DNA from: Smithella sp. ME-1
Lineage (GTDB): Bacteria > Desulfobacterota > Syntrophia > Syntrophales > Smithellaceae
Assembly: GCA_000495415.1 (NCBI GenBank)
Contig: AWGX01000074.1
Coordinates: 1-7,964 of the forward strand
DNA length: 7,964 nt
Reading direction: 5' to 3'
Both the position numbers and the translations under genes were made by a program. Positions within the stretch are counted from its first letter, which is position 1; each line of letters opens with the position of its first letter. The notes beneath the pieces are model-generated. The model made no database searches, had not been told where the DNA came from, and saw nothing but the letters and a program-made list of their open reading frames with translations. Shown here piece by piece: positions 1 to 6,996 of the stretch.

Positions 1-962
1 CCAATAAGATAATTGATTATGTTAACGGCCGAGCTGACATTGATAAAAAAATAATCCGCACAATTGGCGATCCTGGAAAACGTTTCAATGAAGATTTTCT
101 GCGAATGCTCAGAGCTGTTCGTTTTGCCGCCAATCTTGATTTCGTCATCGAACCGGCAACACAGCGGGCTATTAAGAAAAACGCAGAGAAAATAAAACAA
201 ATCAGCGCGGAGAGATTACGCGAAGAACTCGGTAAAATTCTGACACGTGGCGGCGCACGCCATGGCTTCAAGTTAATGTATGGTACAGGCATCCTGAAGT
301 CAATTCTTCCTGAGGTTGAAAAACTGAAAGGTGTGGAGCAACCACCGCGTTTTCATCCGGAAGGTGATGTCTGGCAGCATACCTTGAATATGCTGGAGCT
401 GTTGCCAAAAGGTGGAGAGACCGATGAAAATCTTTGTCTGGCATGGAGTGTACTTTTGCATGATATCGGTAAAGCCGTAACCCGCACGGAAGATGAAAAC
501 GGTGTTCATTTTTACGGGCATGTTCAGCAGGGAGAAAAAATTGCTGATGATATAATGCAGCGGCTGAAGTTTTCCAATGCGCAAAGAGAAACAGTGCTTA
601 ATCTCATTCACTATCATATGGTTTTTATGAATGTGCAAAAAATGCGTCCGGCCCGTCTCAAGCGATTTTTACGTATGCCGGATTTCGATTTGCATTTGGA
701 GTTGCACAGGCTCGATTGTCTTGCCAGTCACTGTATGCTGGATAATTATGAATTCTGTCGCGATCAGCTTCGATTATTGGATCAGGTAGATTTGCATCCT
801 CCACGTTTATTAACCGGTGATGATTTGATTGTCATGGGATTTGCTCCCGGAAAAATTATCGGGAAAATTCTGATGGCTTTAGAAGAAGAGCAACTGGAAG
901 AAAGAGTCCGGACAAAAGAAGAAGCAAATAATTATGTACGCGCAAAATGGATGAAACAATGA
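1..962 (+). CDS. cca: CCA tRNA nucleotidyltransferase / poly(A) polymerase family protein with HD domain (5' truncated by window edge)
   Basis: The reading frame is open from base 3 to the stop at 960-962 (319 visible residues), so the true start lies upstream and the catalytic nucleotidyltransferase head (GG...DxD motif) is not in the window. Visible residues 20-45 carry the family's diagnostic stretch IRTIGDP..RFNEDFLRMLRAVRFAA. This is followed by an HD phosphohydrolase-type domain: H126 (in DVWQH), the H153-D154-x-GK motif, H173 (FYGH) and H205 (YHM). Enzymes of this family add or repair the 3' CCA of tRNAs, or add poly(A) tails, using ATP/CTP in the cytoplasm. HD-bearing members of the CCA group can also have phosphatase/phosphodiesterase activity. 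The specificity (CCA, A-adding only, or poly(A)) cannot be told from this fragment, so the symbol is provisional. The stop overlaps the start of the next gene (ATGA), implying translational coupling. Confidence 0.9.
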   Translation, partial: NKIIDYVNGRADIDKKIIRTIGDPGKRFNEDFLRMLRAVRFAANLDFVIEPATQRAIKKNAEKIKQISAERLREELGKILTRGGARHGFKLMYGTGILKSILPEVEKLKGVEQPPRFHPEGDVWQHTLNMLELLPKGGETDENLCLAWSVLLHDIGKAVTRTEDENGVHFYGHVQQGEKIADDIMQRLKFSNAQRETVLNLIHYHMVFMNVQKMRPARLKRFLRMPDFDLHLELHRLDCLASHCMLDNYEFCRDQLRLLDQVDLHPPRLLTGDDLIVMGFAPGKIIGKILMALEEEQLEERVRTKEEANNYVRAKWMKQ

Positions 963-1744
963 AAAAATGCAAATGGAAAATAATATTTATATTTCTTCTT
1001 GTTCCGTTGTTCATTATTTCATGCTCTCGTGCTCACCGTACTACTAGGTGGGTACCGCCATTGTTTCCCAAAACTGTAAAGCAGAAACCAATTCTGGAAT
1101 TAATGGGATACACGATTCAAGCCGGAGCGTTTAAAAAAGTGGAAAACGCAGTGCGTTTAACGGAGAGATTAAAGAATAATCATGGTCTCGATGCCACATA
1201 CTTTCTTGCTTCTGATAAATTCTTTAAAGTCCGTTTCGGAAACTTTACCACGCGGGAACATGCCCGAAAAAGAGCACAAAGCCTCAAAGAAGCAAAAATT
1301 ATCGAAGAATATTATATAGTTCAGCCTGAAGAATACTCGGTTGCCAGGCAAAAACAATACGGTACTGATTACTTAAGAGAGGCATTGGTAAAGACGGCGA
1401 AAGATTTCATCGGAGTTACTTATCTATGGGGTGGAACGTCTTCCGATGACGGTTTTGATTGCAGTGGATTGACAATGACCGTCTATCAACTGAATGGTCT
1501 GAATCTTCCTCGCAATTCAAAAAAACAATTTGATGTTGGCACCGCCGTAAATAAAAGTGATTTGCAAAAAGGTGACCTTGTATTTTTTTCCGAAAAAGGA
1601 AAAAGCAATGTATCTCATGTCGGTATTTATATTGGAGATGGAAAATTTATTCATGCTTCATCTCACGGTAAGAAAATTCAGATTGATTCTCTTTCTTCCA
1701 ATTATTTTACAAATCAATATATGGGATCGAAAACATATCTTTGA
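959..1744 (+). CDS. SPOR + NlpC/P60 lipoprotein, probable peptidoglycan endopeptidase
   Basis: A 261-residue protein. Residues 1-22 form a lipoprotein signal: KKCKWK, a hydrophobic core, and lipobox I-I-S-C with lipidated Cys22. The residue after Cys is Ser, so no Asp inner-membrane retention signal is present and outer-membrane anchoring is likely. Residues about 50-122 resemble a SPOR domain (YTIQAGAF at the start, FFKVRFGNF in the middle), a fold that binds glycan strands stripped of stem peptides. Residues about 138-261 are an NlpC/P60 papain-like domain with Cys168 (FDCSGL), His220 (SHVGIY) and His232 (FIHASS), the expected catalytic set; such enzymes cut peptide stems in peptidoglycan. 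I chose ATG 959 over in-frame ATG 947 because it gives a normal signal peptide and the ATGA overlap with the upstream stop. Neither start has a strong Shine-Dalgarno, which fits translational coupling. I see no intrinsic terminator downstream. Its genetic link to a tRNA-processing gene looks positional rather than functional. Confidence 0.9.
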   Translation: MKKCKWKIIFIFLLVPLFIISCSRAHRTTRWVPPLFPKTVKQKPILELMGYTIQAGAFKKVENAVRLTERLKNNHGLDATYFLASDKFFKVRFGNFTTREHARKRAQSLKEAKIIEEYYIVQPEEYSVARQKQYGTDYLREALVKTAKDFIGVTYLWGGTSSDDGFDCSGLTMTVYQLNGLNLPRNSKKQFDVGTAVNKSDLQKGDLVFFSEKGKSNVSHVGIYIGDGKFIHASSHGKKIQIDSLSSNYFTNQYMGSKTYL

Positions 1745-2104
1745 TTGAAAAAGTGCTGAATAATTTGCGAGAGTGATTTACGCTGATTATGAGTCGAATA
1801 ATTCAAAAAAGATAAAAATAATCTTTGCCATCATTAAAAAGAAAAATGTTAACGATCTGTTGTTTTCTGATTAATTATAAAAATTAGTCGCTGTTCGTTA
1901 CATGTCTATACAAAATATTCGCTATGCTGATATTTTGTATCATCGGGAAACCCTTGCCAGCTCTGGAATTCATCACTGCCAAGTAAATGTACAGAACGTG
2001 TGAAATATTATTTCACGCTGATTGATTATTCGTTTTTATGAAAAATGACCATCGATAAGCTGTAAATAATAATTTAAAAAAAGTATTATTTTGTGTGTTT
2101 TTTG
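1745..2104. other. Intergenic gap without a convincing gene; AT-rich hairpins
   Basis: No reading frame here has both a Shine-Dalgarno and recognisable protein content. It contains a perfect 11-bp inverted repeat (1908-1918 / 1930-1940), a short palindromic segment at 2000-2016 (GTGAAAT-ATT-ATTTCAC) and an all-AT 8-bp inverted repeat at 2064-2071 / 2084-2091. The last of these lies just upstream of the promoter at 2105 and may act as an UP-like AT-rich element. A 33-codon ATG frame at 1902-2003 has no ribosome-binding site. Confidence 0.6.
1908..1940. repeat. Perfect 11-bp inverted repeat (hairpin candidate)
   Basis: ATACAAAATAT at 1908-1918 is the exact reverse complement of ATATTTTGTAT at 1930-1940, with an 11-base loop. 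There is no following T-run, so it does not look like an intrinsic terminator. An operator or an RNA stem are both possible; the sequence does not say which. Confidence 0.6.
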
Positions 2105-2133
2105 TTGACGGGGTGGAAAAAATAAAGTAAAAT
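2105..2133 (+). promoter_or_regulatory. Sigma-70-type promoter of the lysine-rich mini-gene
   Basis: A -35 box TTGACG at 2105-2110 and a -10 box TAAAAT at 2128-2133 are separated by exactly 17 bp. Both match the consensus at 5 of 6 positions. The upstream 40 bp are almost pure A/T, as in an UP element. Transcription would begin near 2140, giving a leader of about 57 nt before ATG 2197. This is the best promoter candidate in the window. Confidence 0.7.
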
Positions 2134-2196
2134 TTAATCAAGAGATGGAATTGGAAGTGTTTAAATCCAAAAATTTTATAAAGGAGGCTTCACCTA

Positions 2197-2328
2197 ATGG
2201 CAACAGCAAAGAAGAAAGTAGTAAAGAAAAAAGCAGCTCCAAAGAAAAAAGCAGTAAAGAAAGTCGTAAAGAAAAAAGTAGTTAAAAAAGTTGCAAAGAA
2301 GAAAGCAGCTCCAAAAAAGAAGAAATAA
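2197..2328 (+). CDS. Lysine-rich histone H1-like mini-protein (43 aa)
   Basis: A 43-codon gene that length cut-offs would skip. The Shine-Dalgarno AAGGAGG at 2181-2187 sits 9 nt before the ATG. The product has 23 Lys, 8 Ala, 8 Val, 2 Pro, one Thr and the Met, with no acidic, aromatic, Cys or Gly residue. It is built of K-rich units; KKKAAPKKK occurs twice (residues 10-18 and 34-42), mirrored by a 14-bp DNA repeat at 2230-2243 and 2302-2315. This composition matches the tails of bacterial H1-like proteins (Hc1/AlgP type), which bind nucleic acid through charge, so a cytoplasmic nucleoid- or RNA-associated role is the likeliest inference. It has its own promoter and terminator and therefore forms a monocistronic unit, probably well expressed given the strong signals. 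An alternative is a ribosome- or polyanion-associated peptide. The coding call is strong; the function is not proven. Confidence 0.85.
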   Translation: MATAKKKVVKKKAAPKKKAVKKVVKKKVVKKVAKKKAAPKKKK

Positions 2329-2362
2329 AAAATAACTTTTCGTTGTTCAAATTCTAAACGGG

Positions 2363-2408
2363 AAAATTGGCGGCAACAGGAAATTAAAAAGTTGCCGCCA
2401 ATTTTTTT
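2363..2408 (+). terminator. Strong intrinsic terminator of the lysine-rich mini-gene
   Basis: A perfect 15-bp stem pairs 2363-2377 with 2391-2405 (GC-rich core TTGGCGGCAAC / GTTGCCGCCAA) around a 13-nt loop, running into seven T at 2402-2408. It lies 35 bp after the mini-gene stop and separates that unit from the CHAT gene. The A-run before the stem could make it work partly in reverse, but no gene points towards it. Confidence 0.93.
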
Positions 2409-2502
2409 GTTTAATGATGAAACAAGTTCTGTCTTTATGTAAAAGCGTATCCGGAAGGCAGCCGCATCTCCGTTTTTGATTCCTGAAAATATATGATTAA
2501 AA

Positions 2503-2534
2503 TACTTGCAAGTAATAAAACAAAAGTATTAAAA
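2503..2534 (+). promoter_or_regulatory. Candidate promoter with overlapping palindrome upstream of the TPR-CHAT gene
   Basis: TTGCAA at 2506-2511 is a possible -35, and TTAAAA at 2529-2534 (17-bp spacer) or TATTAA at 2527-2532 a possible -10. The -35 lies inside the perfect 12-bp palindrome TACTTGCAAGTA (2503-2514). In addition AATACTT at 2501-2507 is the reverse complement of AAGTATT at 2524-2530. A repressor site over the promoter is plausible but unproven; AT-rich sequence yields such matches easily. Confidence 0.35.
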
Positions 2535-2567
2535 CATTTACGCAATATTTGAAATTCGGAGTATGTT

Positions 2568-5111
2568 GTGCGGGAGTCATTAAAGGGGAAAATAGCTATA
2601 ATATTATACAGTTGTGTTCTGATGGGAATTATCGGTTGTGCCGGAATACAGAAATACATCCCTGCGCCCCCTGATTTAATTACTAAAGTAGAATTAAAAA
2701 ATACTTACGATGGCGATATACCGAAAAAATTGCTCAGGCAAATAAAGTGGGCAGGCATATCTTCGGATTGGGCGACGCCTTATATTTATATGAATATAGC
2801 CGCGCATTTCGAGTCTGTTGGAGATGAATTGAGAGCCATTCATTTTTATGATCGTGCGATAAATGAAGCAGGTAAAAGAAATGACGTATACGGAGAGGGA
2901 ACAATAACAAATAAAAAACTTCTTGCCATGTATAAATTCGGTAAGAAGCAGGACGCTTATAATATAATTGTCGAAAAAGAAAAAGCATGGTCAAAATCAC
3001 CTCTCAATATATTTGTTGTGCAAAGTTATGCGAATTATTATTTGATGAGCGGTGAATATGACAAAGCTATAAAATATTTTCGACAATCGCGCGATTTCAA
3101 CAAAAATTATCAAAGTAATTTTAATTTGCTTATGCTGCGCCGTGATAGTGAAATGAATTACGGAATAGCAATAATTCTTGCAGATTATATTCCTGCATTG
3201 ATTGCCGGATTAAAATCTATGGATTTCAATGAATCATTCATAAGAGAAATTCGTAAAAATACTGACGAAGGTATTTCCTGTTTGCATCACGTTACGATTC
3301 TAAATAAAGAAATTAGCAAATCAAGAATTGGTCAATATACTTCAGATATCGTTTTTCAAACCATGGAATCAAATGTAGATAACTATTTGGGTTTGGCTTA
3401 CGGTATCAAAGGCAACTTTCCCGAAGCAGTTGAGAAGCTAAACGCATCAGCTAAACTATCGAGGAAAATATATTATCCGATCGGCGAAATAAAAAGGATG
3501 TTTTTTCGAAATCAGATTTATCTGTTGGAAAAAAATATGGCAGCAGGGCAAAGAGCAGCCCTAGAGCTGAATGAACTTGCTTTTAAATATCATCTTCCTT
3601 TTTACCAAATATGGTCAAAACTTATTCTGTCATATTATAAATCGATGATAGGCAATAATTCTCAGGCAATTGATTTGCTTGAAGAGGCTATTGCTATTAT
3701 GGAAAATCGTTATCCCGAATTTCCGGCAGATATGATTCAAGAAGCTTGTTTGTTAAACAAAGAGGATCTTTACAAAGAATTAACCGAACTTTTAATCGAA
3801 GAAGGTGATTATACAGGAGCATGGGCGGCGGCCGAGCGTGAAAAGTATTCACAAATGGTTGCTTTGCTCACAGGAGAAGATATTGGAAAAAACAAAATTG
3901 AGACAGAATTAATCGAAAATATTAAAACTCATTACAAAGAAATGACTGATGGCTATAAAAAAATGTATGAGGTCTTTGATGATTATAATGCTTTAAAAGA
4001 AACCATGAATCAAATTGAAAAAGCCGAAAATGGGCGTCTTGATGCAATTAAGAGAATAAAAGAGCAAAACGAAGAGCTATCTTCGCTGGTTTCCGTTGAG
4101 CCTTTGGACACAGAGAATCTGCAACAATTACTTGATAAAAATACGACTGTCTTCAGCTATTATGTTACAGATAAGATACTTTATATCTGGGCAATAACTA
4201 AGGATAAAATAAATCTGGAAAAAATAAAAATTGCCAGAGAAGAAGTTGCTAAAATGGTATCATCTTTTGTCGCGGCAATTCTGGCTAAAGATAAAAAACA
4301 AACAGAATCTTTATCGGAAAAAATTTATAACATTTTCTTGAAACCTGTAATTCCTTTTGTATCGGGAGACAGGATAGGCGTTATTCCACATGGACCGCTT
4401 TACTGGTTGCCGTTCGCGGCAATTAGCTCTAAGGGACAATATCTTGTTGATGGTTTTTCCATTTTTTATTTGCCTAACGCTGGTATGATTAAATATGTAT
4501 TAAAAAAACAAATGCCACAAGAGATGAAAGTATTGGCATTTGCTAATCCTGATTTAGACGAAAAACAACTTGAATTTTCTTATACTAAAGCGGAAGTAGA
4601 AAACATTGAAAAAAATATTCCACAAACAACTATTTTTCAAGGAAACGAAGCAACAAAAGCTAAAGTAAAAGAAAACATCAGCAACTACGATGTAGTTCAT
4701 TTTGCCATCCCGGGAATTTACGAAAAAAGTGTACCTGTAAAATCAGGACTAATATTTACTTCAGCTCACCCAGATGACCGTCGCCTTACCGCTGGTGAAA
4801 TATTTAAGTTAAAATTTAAAGGACGCGCGATACTGATGAGCTCCTGTCACGTTCTTTCGGAACTTTCATTAAACGGGGCTGAAATTGCAACGTTAAATAC
4901 ATCCTTTGTATATGCAGGTAGTCCGTCTGTTGTGTCAACCATCTGGAACATTGAGGATAAATCCAGGGTGAACTTTATGGATATCTTTTATAGTAATCTG
5001 AAAAAAGATGAAAGTATCGCCGATTCATTAAGAACGACTCAAAATGAAATGATCAAGCTTGGTTATCAGCCTTATGACTGGGCGGCATTTATTCTAACGG
5101 GCAAATATTAA
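2568..5111 (+). CDS. TPR-CHAT domain lipoprotein (caspase-like fold, catalytic His apparently replaced)
   Basis: An 847-residue protein starting at GTG 2568, with GGAG at 2558-2561 six bases upstream; this start is supported because it yields a complete lipoprotein signal (hydrophobic residues 9-23, lipobox I-I-G-C, Cys24). Residues about 70-380 hold TPR-like helix pairs (clearest at 70-103, 146-180, 268-300, 345-380). Residues about 425-515 are charged and helical, probably coiled coil. A CHAT domain fills about 515-847: PHGPLYWLPF (607-616), V-V-H711-FAI-P715-G, KSGLIF, SSC760, then YAGSPSVVSTIWNIEDKS and the closing DWAAFILTG. CHAT domains are caspase/separase-like peptidases using a His-Cys pair. 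Cys760 fits the nucleophile, but the His that normally precedes Gly (HxxxHG) is Pro715 here, so it may be an inactive scaffold or use another base. It would sit in the periplasm or on the outer membrane. No partner gene is evident. Confidence 0.9.
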   Translation: MRESLKGKIAIILYSCVLMGIIGCAGIQKYIPAPPDLITKVELKNTYDGDIPKKLLRQIKWAGISSDWATPYIYMNIAAHFESVGDELRAIHFYDRAINEAGKRNDVYGEGTITNKKLLAMYKFGKKQDAYNIIVEKEKAWSKSPLNIFVVQSYANYYLMSGEYDKAIKYFRQSRDFNKNYQSNFNLLMLRRDSEMNYGIAIILADYIPALIAGLKSMDFNESFIREIRKNTDEGISCLHHVTILNKEISKSRIGQYTSDIVFQTMESNVDNYLGLAYGIKGNFPEAVEKLNASAKLSRKIYYPIGEIKRMFFRNQIYLLEKNMAAGQRAALELNELAFKYHLPFYQIWSKLILSYYKSMIGNNSQAIDLLEEAIAIMENRYPEFPADMIQEACLLNKEDLYKELTELLIEEGDYTGAWAAAEREKYSQMVALLTGEDIGKNKIETELIENIKTHYKEMTDGYKKMYEVFDDYNALKETMNQIEKAENGRLDAIKRIKEQNEELSSLVSVEPLDTENLQQLLDKNTTVFSYYVTDKILYIWAITKDKINLEKIKIAREEVAKMVSSFVAAILAKDKKQTESLSEKIYNIFLKPVIPFVSGDRIGVIPHGPLYWLPFAAISSKGQYLVDGFSIFYLPNAGMIKYVLKKQMPQEMKVLAFANPDLDEKQLEFSYTKAEVENIEKNIPQTTIFQGNEATKAKVKENISNYDVVHFAIPGIYEKSVPVKSGLIFTSAHPDDRRLTAGEIFKLKFKGRAILMSSCHVLSELSLNGAEIATLNTSFVYAGSPSVVSTIWNIEDKSRVNFMDIFYSNLKKDESIADSLRTTQNEMIKLGYQPYDWAAFILTGKY

Positions 5112-5178
5112 TATGTTGATAAAAATATACGGATCAAAAACAGTAATAGTGATAAAAAAAGGTTCGCAAAGCTTTTTG

Positions 5179-5208
5179 TTGACTGTAGCTATAATTAAAG
5201 ATTAATAT
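5179..5208 (+). promoter_or_regulatory. Candidate promoter of the dTDP-glucose dehydratase gene
   Basis: TTGACT at 5179-5184 with TAATAT at 5203-5208 (18-bp spacer) is a fair sigma-70-type pair, placing the transcript start about 20-25 nt before ATG 5238. A perfect TATAAT also occurs at 5190-5195 but lacks a good -35 at the right distance. Either could work; the call is tentative. Confidence 0.35.
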
Positions 5209-5237
5209 TTAACTCCAGCGTTAAGGAGCAGTTCAAG

Positions 5238-6317
5238 ATGAATAAAAAAAATAAAAATGAGATTAAGTTTAAAAATATGCTGGTAACAGGTGGTTGTGGA
5301 TTTATCGGGAGTAATTTTATCCGTTATTTAATTAAGAATAAAAATTATTCCGGCAGAATAATTAACGTGGATTGTTTGACATATGCCGGTAATCCGGAAA
5401 ATTTGGCTGAGATAGCGGCTGATTATTCTTCGCGGTATATCTTTCAAAAAGTCAACATATGTGATGAAGCAAAACTTAAAAAGATATTTTCAAAATATGA
5501 TATTGATGGCGTATGTCATTTTGCCGCCGAATCGCACGTTGACCGTTCCATAAAAAACCCGGGTAATTTCATCCAAACGAATATTATCGGAACTTTTAAC
5601 CTTCTGGAGTCGGCTAAGGCCTGTGGAGATAAGTTTAAGCTCTTCCATCATGTCAGCACTGATGAAGTTTACGGCAGTTTAGGAAACAAAGGTTTTTTCC
5701 GTGAAGACACACCGTATCGTCCGAACAGTCCGTATTCAGCATCAAAAGCGGCTTCCGATCATCTTGTTCGTGCCTACTGTAAAACATTTGCCTTGCCCGT
5801 GACTATTTCCAACTGTTCCAACAATTACGGCCCATACCAGTTTCCGGAAAAACTTATTCCGCTCATTATTCTTAATGCTCTTGAAGGGAAACCACTGCCG
5901 GTATACGGCGACGGGAAAAATGTCCGCGACTGGCTTTATGTTGAAGACCATTGCGAAGCAATCTGGAAAATTATGACAACAGGAAAAAAGGGCGAAACGT
6001 ACAATGTCGGTGGCAGCGCGGAAATGGAAAATATTTTAATTGTGCAAATGATCTGCGATATTCTTGATGAAATAAAACCTGCCAGGAATGGCGAGACCCG
6101 GCGCAGTTTGATTACTTTTGTAAAGGACCGTCCAGGTCATGATCGCCGATACGCAATAGATTTTTCTAAAATAAAAAAAGAATTAAACTGGTTTCCGAAA
6201 GAATCTTTTGACTCCGGTCTGAGGAAAACAATAAAATGGTATTTGCATCAGAAGAAATGGATTAAAAATATCAAAACCGGCGCCTATCAGAAGTGGCTTA
6301 AAGAACAATACGGTTAA
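5238..6317 (+). CDS. rfbB: dTDP-glucose 4,6-dehydratase
   Basis: A 359-residue short-chain dehydrogenase/reductase of the RmlB/RfbB family. It converts dTDP-D-glucose to dTDP-4-keto-6-deoxy-D-glucose in the cytoplasm using bound NAD+, the second step towards dTDP-L-rhamnose and other deoxysugars of surface polysaccharide. The NAD+-binding motif GGCGFIG is at 18-24. The family motifs HFAAESHVDRSI, S-T141-D142-E143-VYG and Y166-S-A-S-K170 (catalytic YxxxK) follow in order, then NCSNNYGPYQFPEKLIPL and VRDWLYVEDH, and RPGHDRRYAID near the end. All key residues are present. AAGGAG at 5223-5228 lies 9 nt before the ATG, so I keep this start although residues 1-13 are a Lys/Asn-rich extension ahead of the usual N-terminus. 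The companion rhamnose genes (rmlA, rmlC, rmlD) are not in the window, so here it is an orphan and its end product is unknown. Confidence 0.95.
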   Translation: MNKKNKNEIKFKNMLVTGGCGFIGSNFIRYLIKNKNYSGRIINVDCLTYAGNPENLAEIAADYSSRYIFQKVNICDEAKLKKIFSKYDIDGVCHFAAESHVDRSIKNPGNFIQTNIIGTFNLLESAKACGDKFKLFHHVSTDEVYGSLGNKGFFREDTPYRPNSPYSASKAASDHLVRAYCKTFALPVTISNCSNNYGPYQFPEKLIPLIILNALEGKPLPVYGDGKNVRDWLYVEDHCEAIWKIMTTGKKGETYNVGGSAEMENILIVQMICDILDEIKPARNGETRRSLITFVKDRPGHDRRYAIDFSKIKKELNWFPKESFDSGLRKTIKWYLHQKKWIKNIKTGAYQKWLKEQYG

Positions 6318-6331
6318 TATAATTATTTAAT

Positions 6332-6352
6332 GTTTTCAGCAAAAACTTTTTT
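6332..6352 (+). terminator. Weak intrinsic terminator candidate after rfbB
   Basis: GTTTT (6332-6336) and AAAAC (6342-6346) can pair around a 5-nt loop, directly followed by six T (6347-6352). The stem is short and AT-rich, so termination would be inefficient. It is listed because it sits 15 bp after the rfbB stop and no better structure is visible before the next gene. Confidence 0.25.
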
Positions 6353-6489
6353 CCTGTAATCTTCAATTTTCAAAAATCTGACTTTATGCTAGATTGCAAA
6401 TAGTAATCGTTAGAAATTCATCTTTATTTTATTAAGATAAGTATAAACATTGTTATGATAAAAACTATATAGGATAGGAGGTTGCTGAT

Positions 6490-6990
6490 ATGAAAAAAAT
6501 AATGAGAAGCATGGTTATCGTTGTTTTTATTTTATGTTCGAGTGTATGCGCTTTGGCCGATCAATCCAAGCCGCAAATGTTTCTGCAGACTGAGAGCCCA
6601 AAATCATTATCGGAGACTATAAAGGTATTTAGAGAGGAGGTCGCAGCTGGTGGATGGTCAATACTAAATGCAACAAATATGGCCGGAATCCTTTCCGAGA
6701 AAGGATATACTATTTTCCCTGTACTGATTTTCGATGTATGCAGCGGTAAATATAGTGCAAAAATTTTGGCTAAAGATGAAAATCGGTTTGTCACGCCCCT
6801 CATGCCGTGCAGGATAAGCATTTATCAAACCAGCCAAGGTGAAGTAATAATTGCTCGTTTGAATGCAAAAAGCATGGCTCCCATGTTCAGCCCCGAGTTG
6901 GCTGAAATTATGACGAGATCCGGCGGTGAGATAGAAGTAATTATTGAGAAAACAATCTCTCGTTTAAAACAAGCAAAAAACAAATCATAA
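6490..6990 (+). CDS. Exported DUF302 family protein
   Basis: A 166-residue protein with a Sec signal peptide: KKIMR, a hydrophobic core, and a likely signal peptidase I site after A-L-A23. The mature part (about 143 residues) matches the general pattern of DUF302: an early Ser/Thr-Lys region with a helix (SETIKVFREEVAAGGW), a central I-F-D-V-C segment, and the conserved LMPCRISIY block (P106-C107-R108) before a strand with E-V-I-I-A-R. The biochemical function of DUF302 is not established; known members form small alpha/beta proteins. Cys84 and Cys107 are the cysteines of the mature protein, and export would allow a disulfide, which is inference. AGGAGG at 6476-6481 lies 8 nt before the ATG, a strong ribosome-binding site. 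I see no clear promoter in the 172 bp gap upstream. It ends just before a GC-rich hairpin and is probably monocistronic. Confidence 0.8.
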   Translation: MKKIMRSMVIVVFILCSSVCALADQSKPQMFLQTESPKSLSETIKVFREEVAAGGWSILNATNMAGILSEKGYTIFPVLIFDVCSGKYSAKILAKDENRFVTPLMPCRISIYQTSQGEVIIARLNAKSMAPMFSPELAEIMTRSGGEIEVIIEKTISRLKQAKNKS

Positions 6991-6996
6991 TCAGCC

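Noticed and set aside
2064..2091. AT-only inverted repeat as a terminator for the lipoprotein gene
   Set aside because: Too weak (no G/C pair), over 300 bp from the stop at 1744, and better explained as AT-rich sequence upstream of the promoter at 2105.
2435..3000. Minus-strand open frames opposite the start of the TPR-CHAT gene
   Set aside because: They mirror the coding frame on the other strand and lack ribosome-binding sites and protein motifs.
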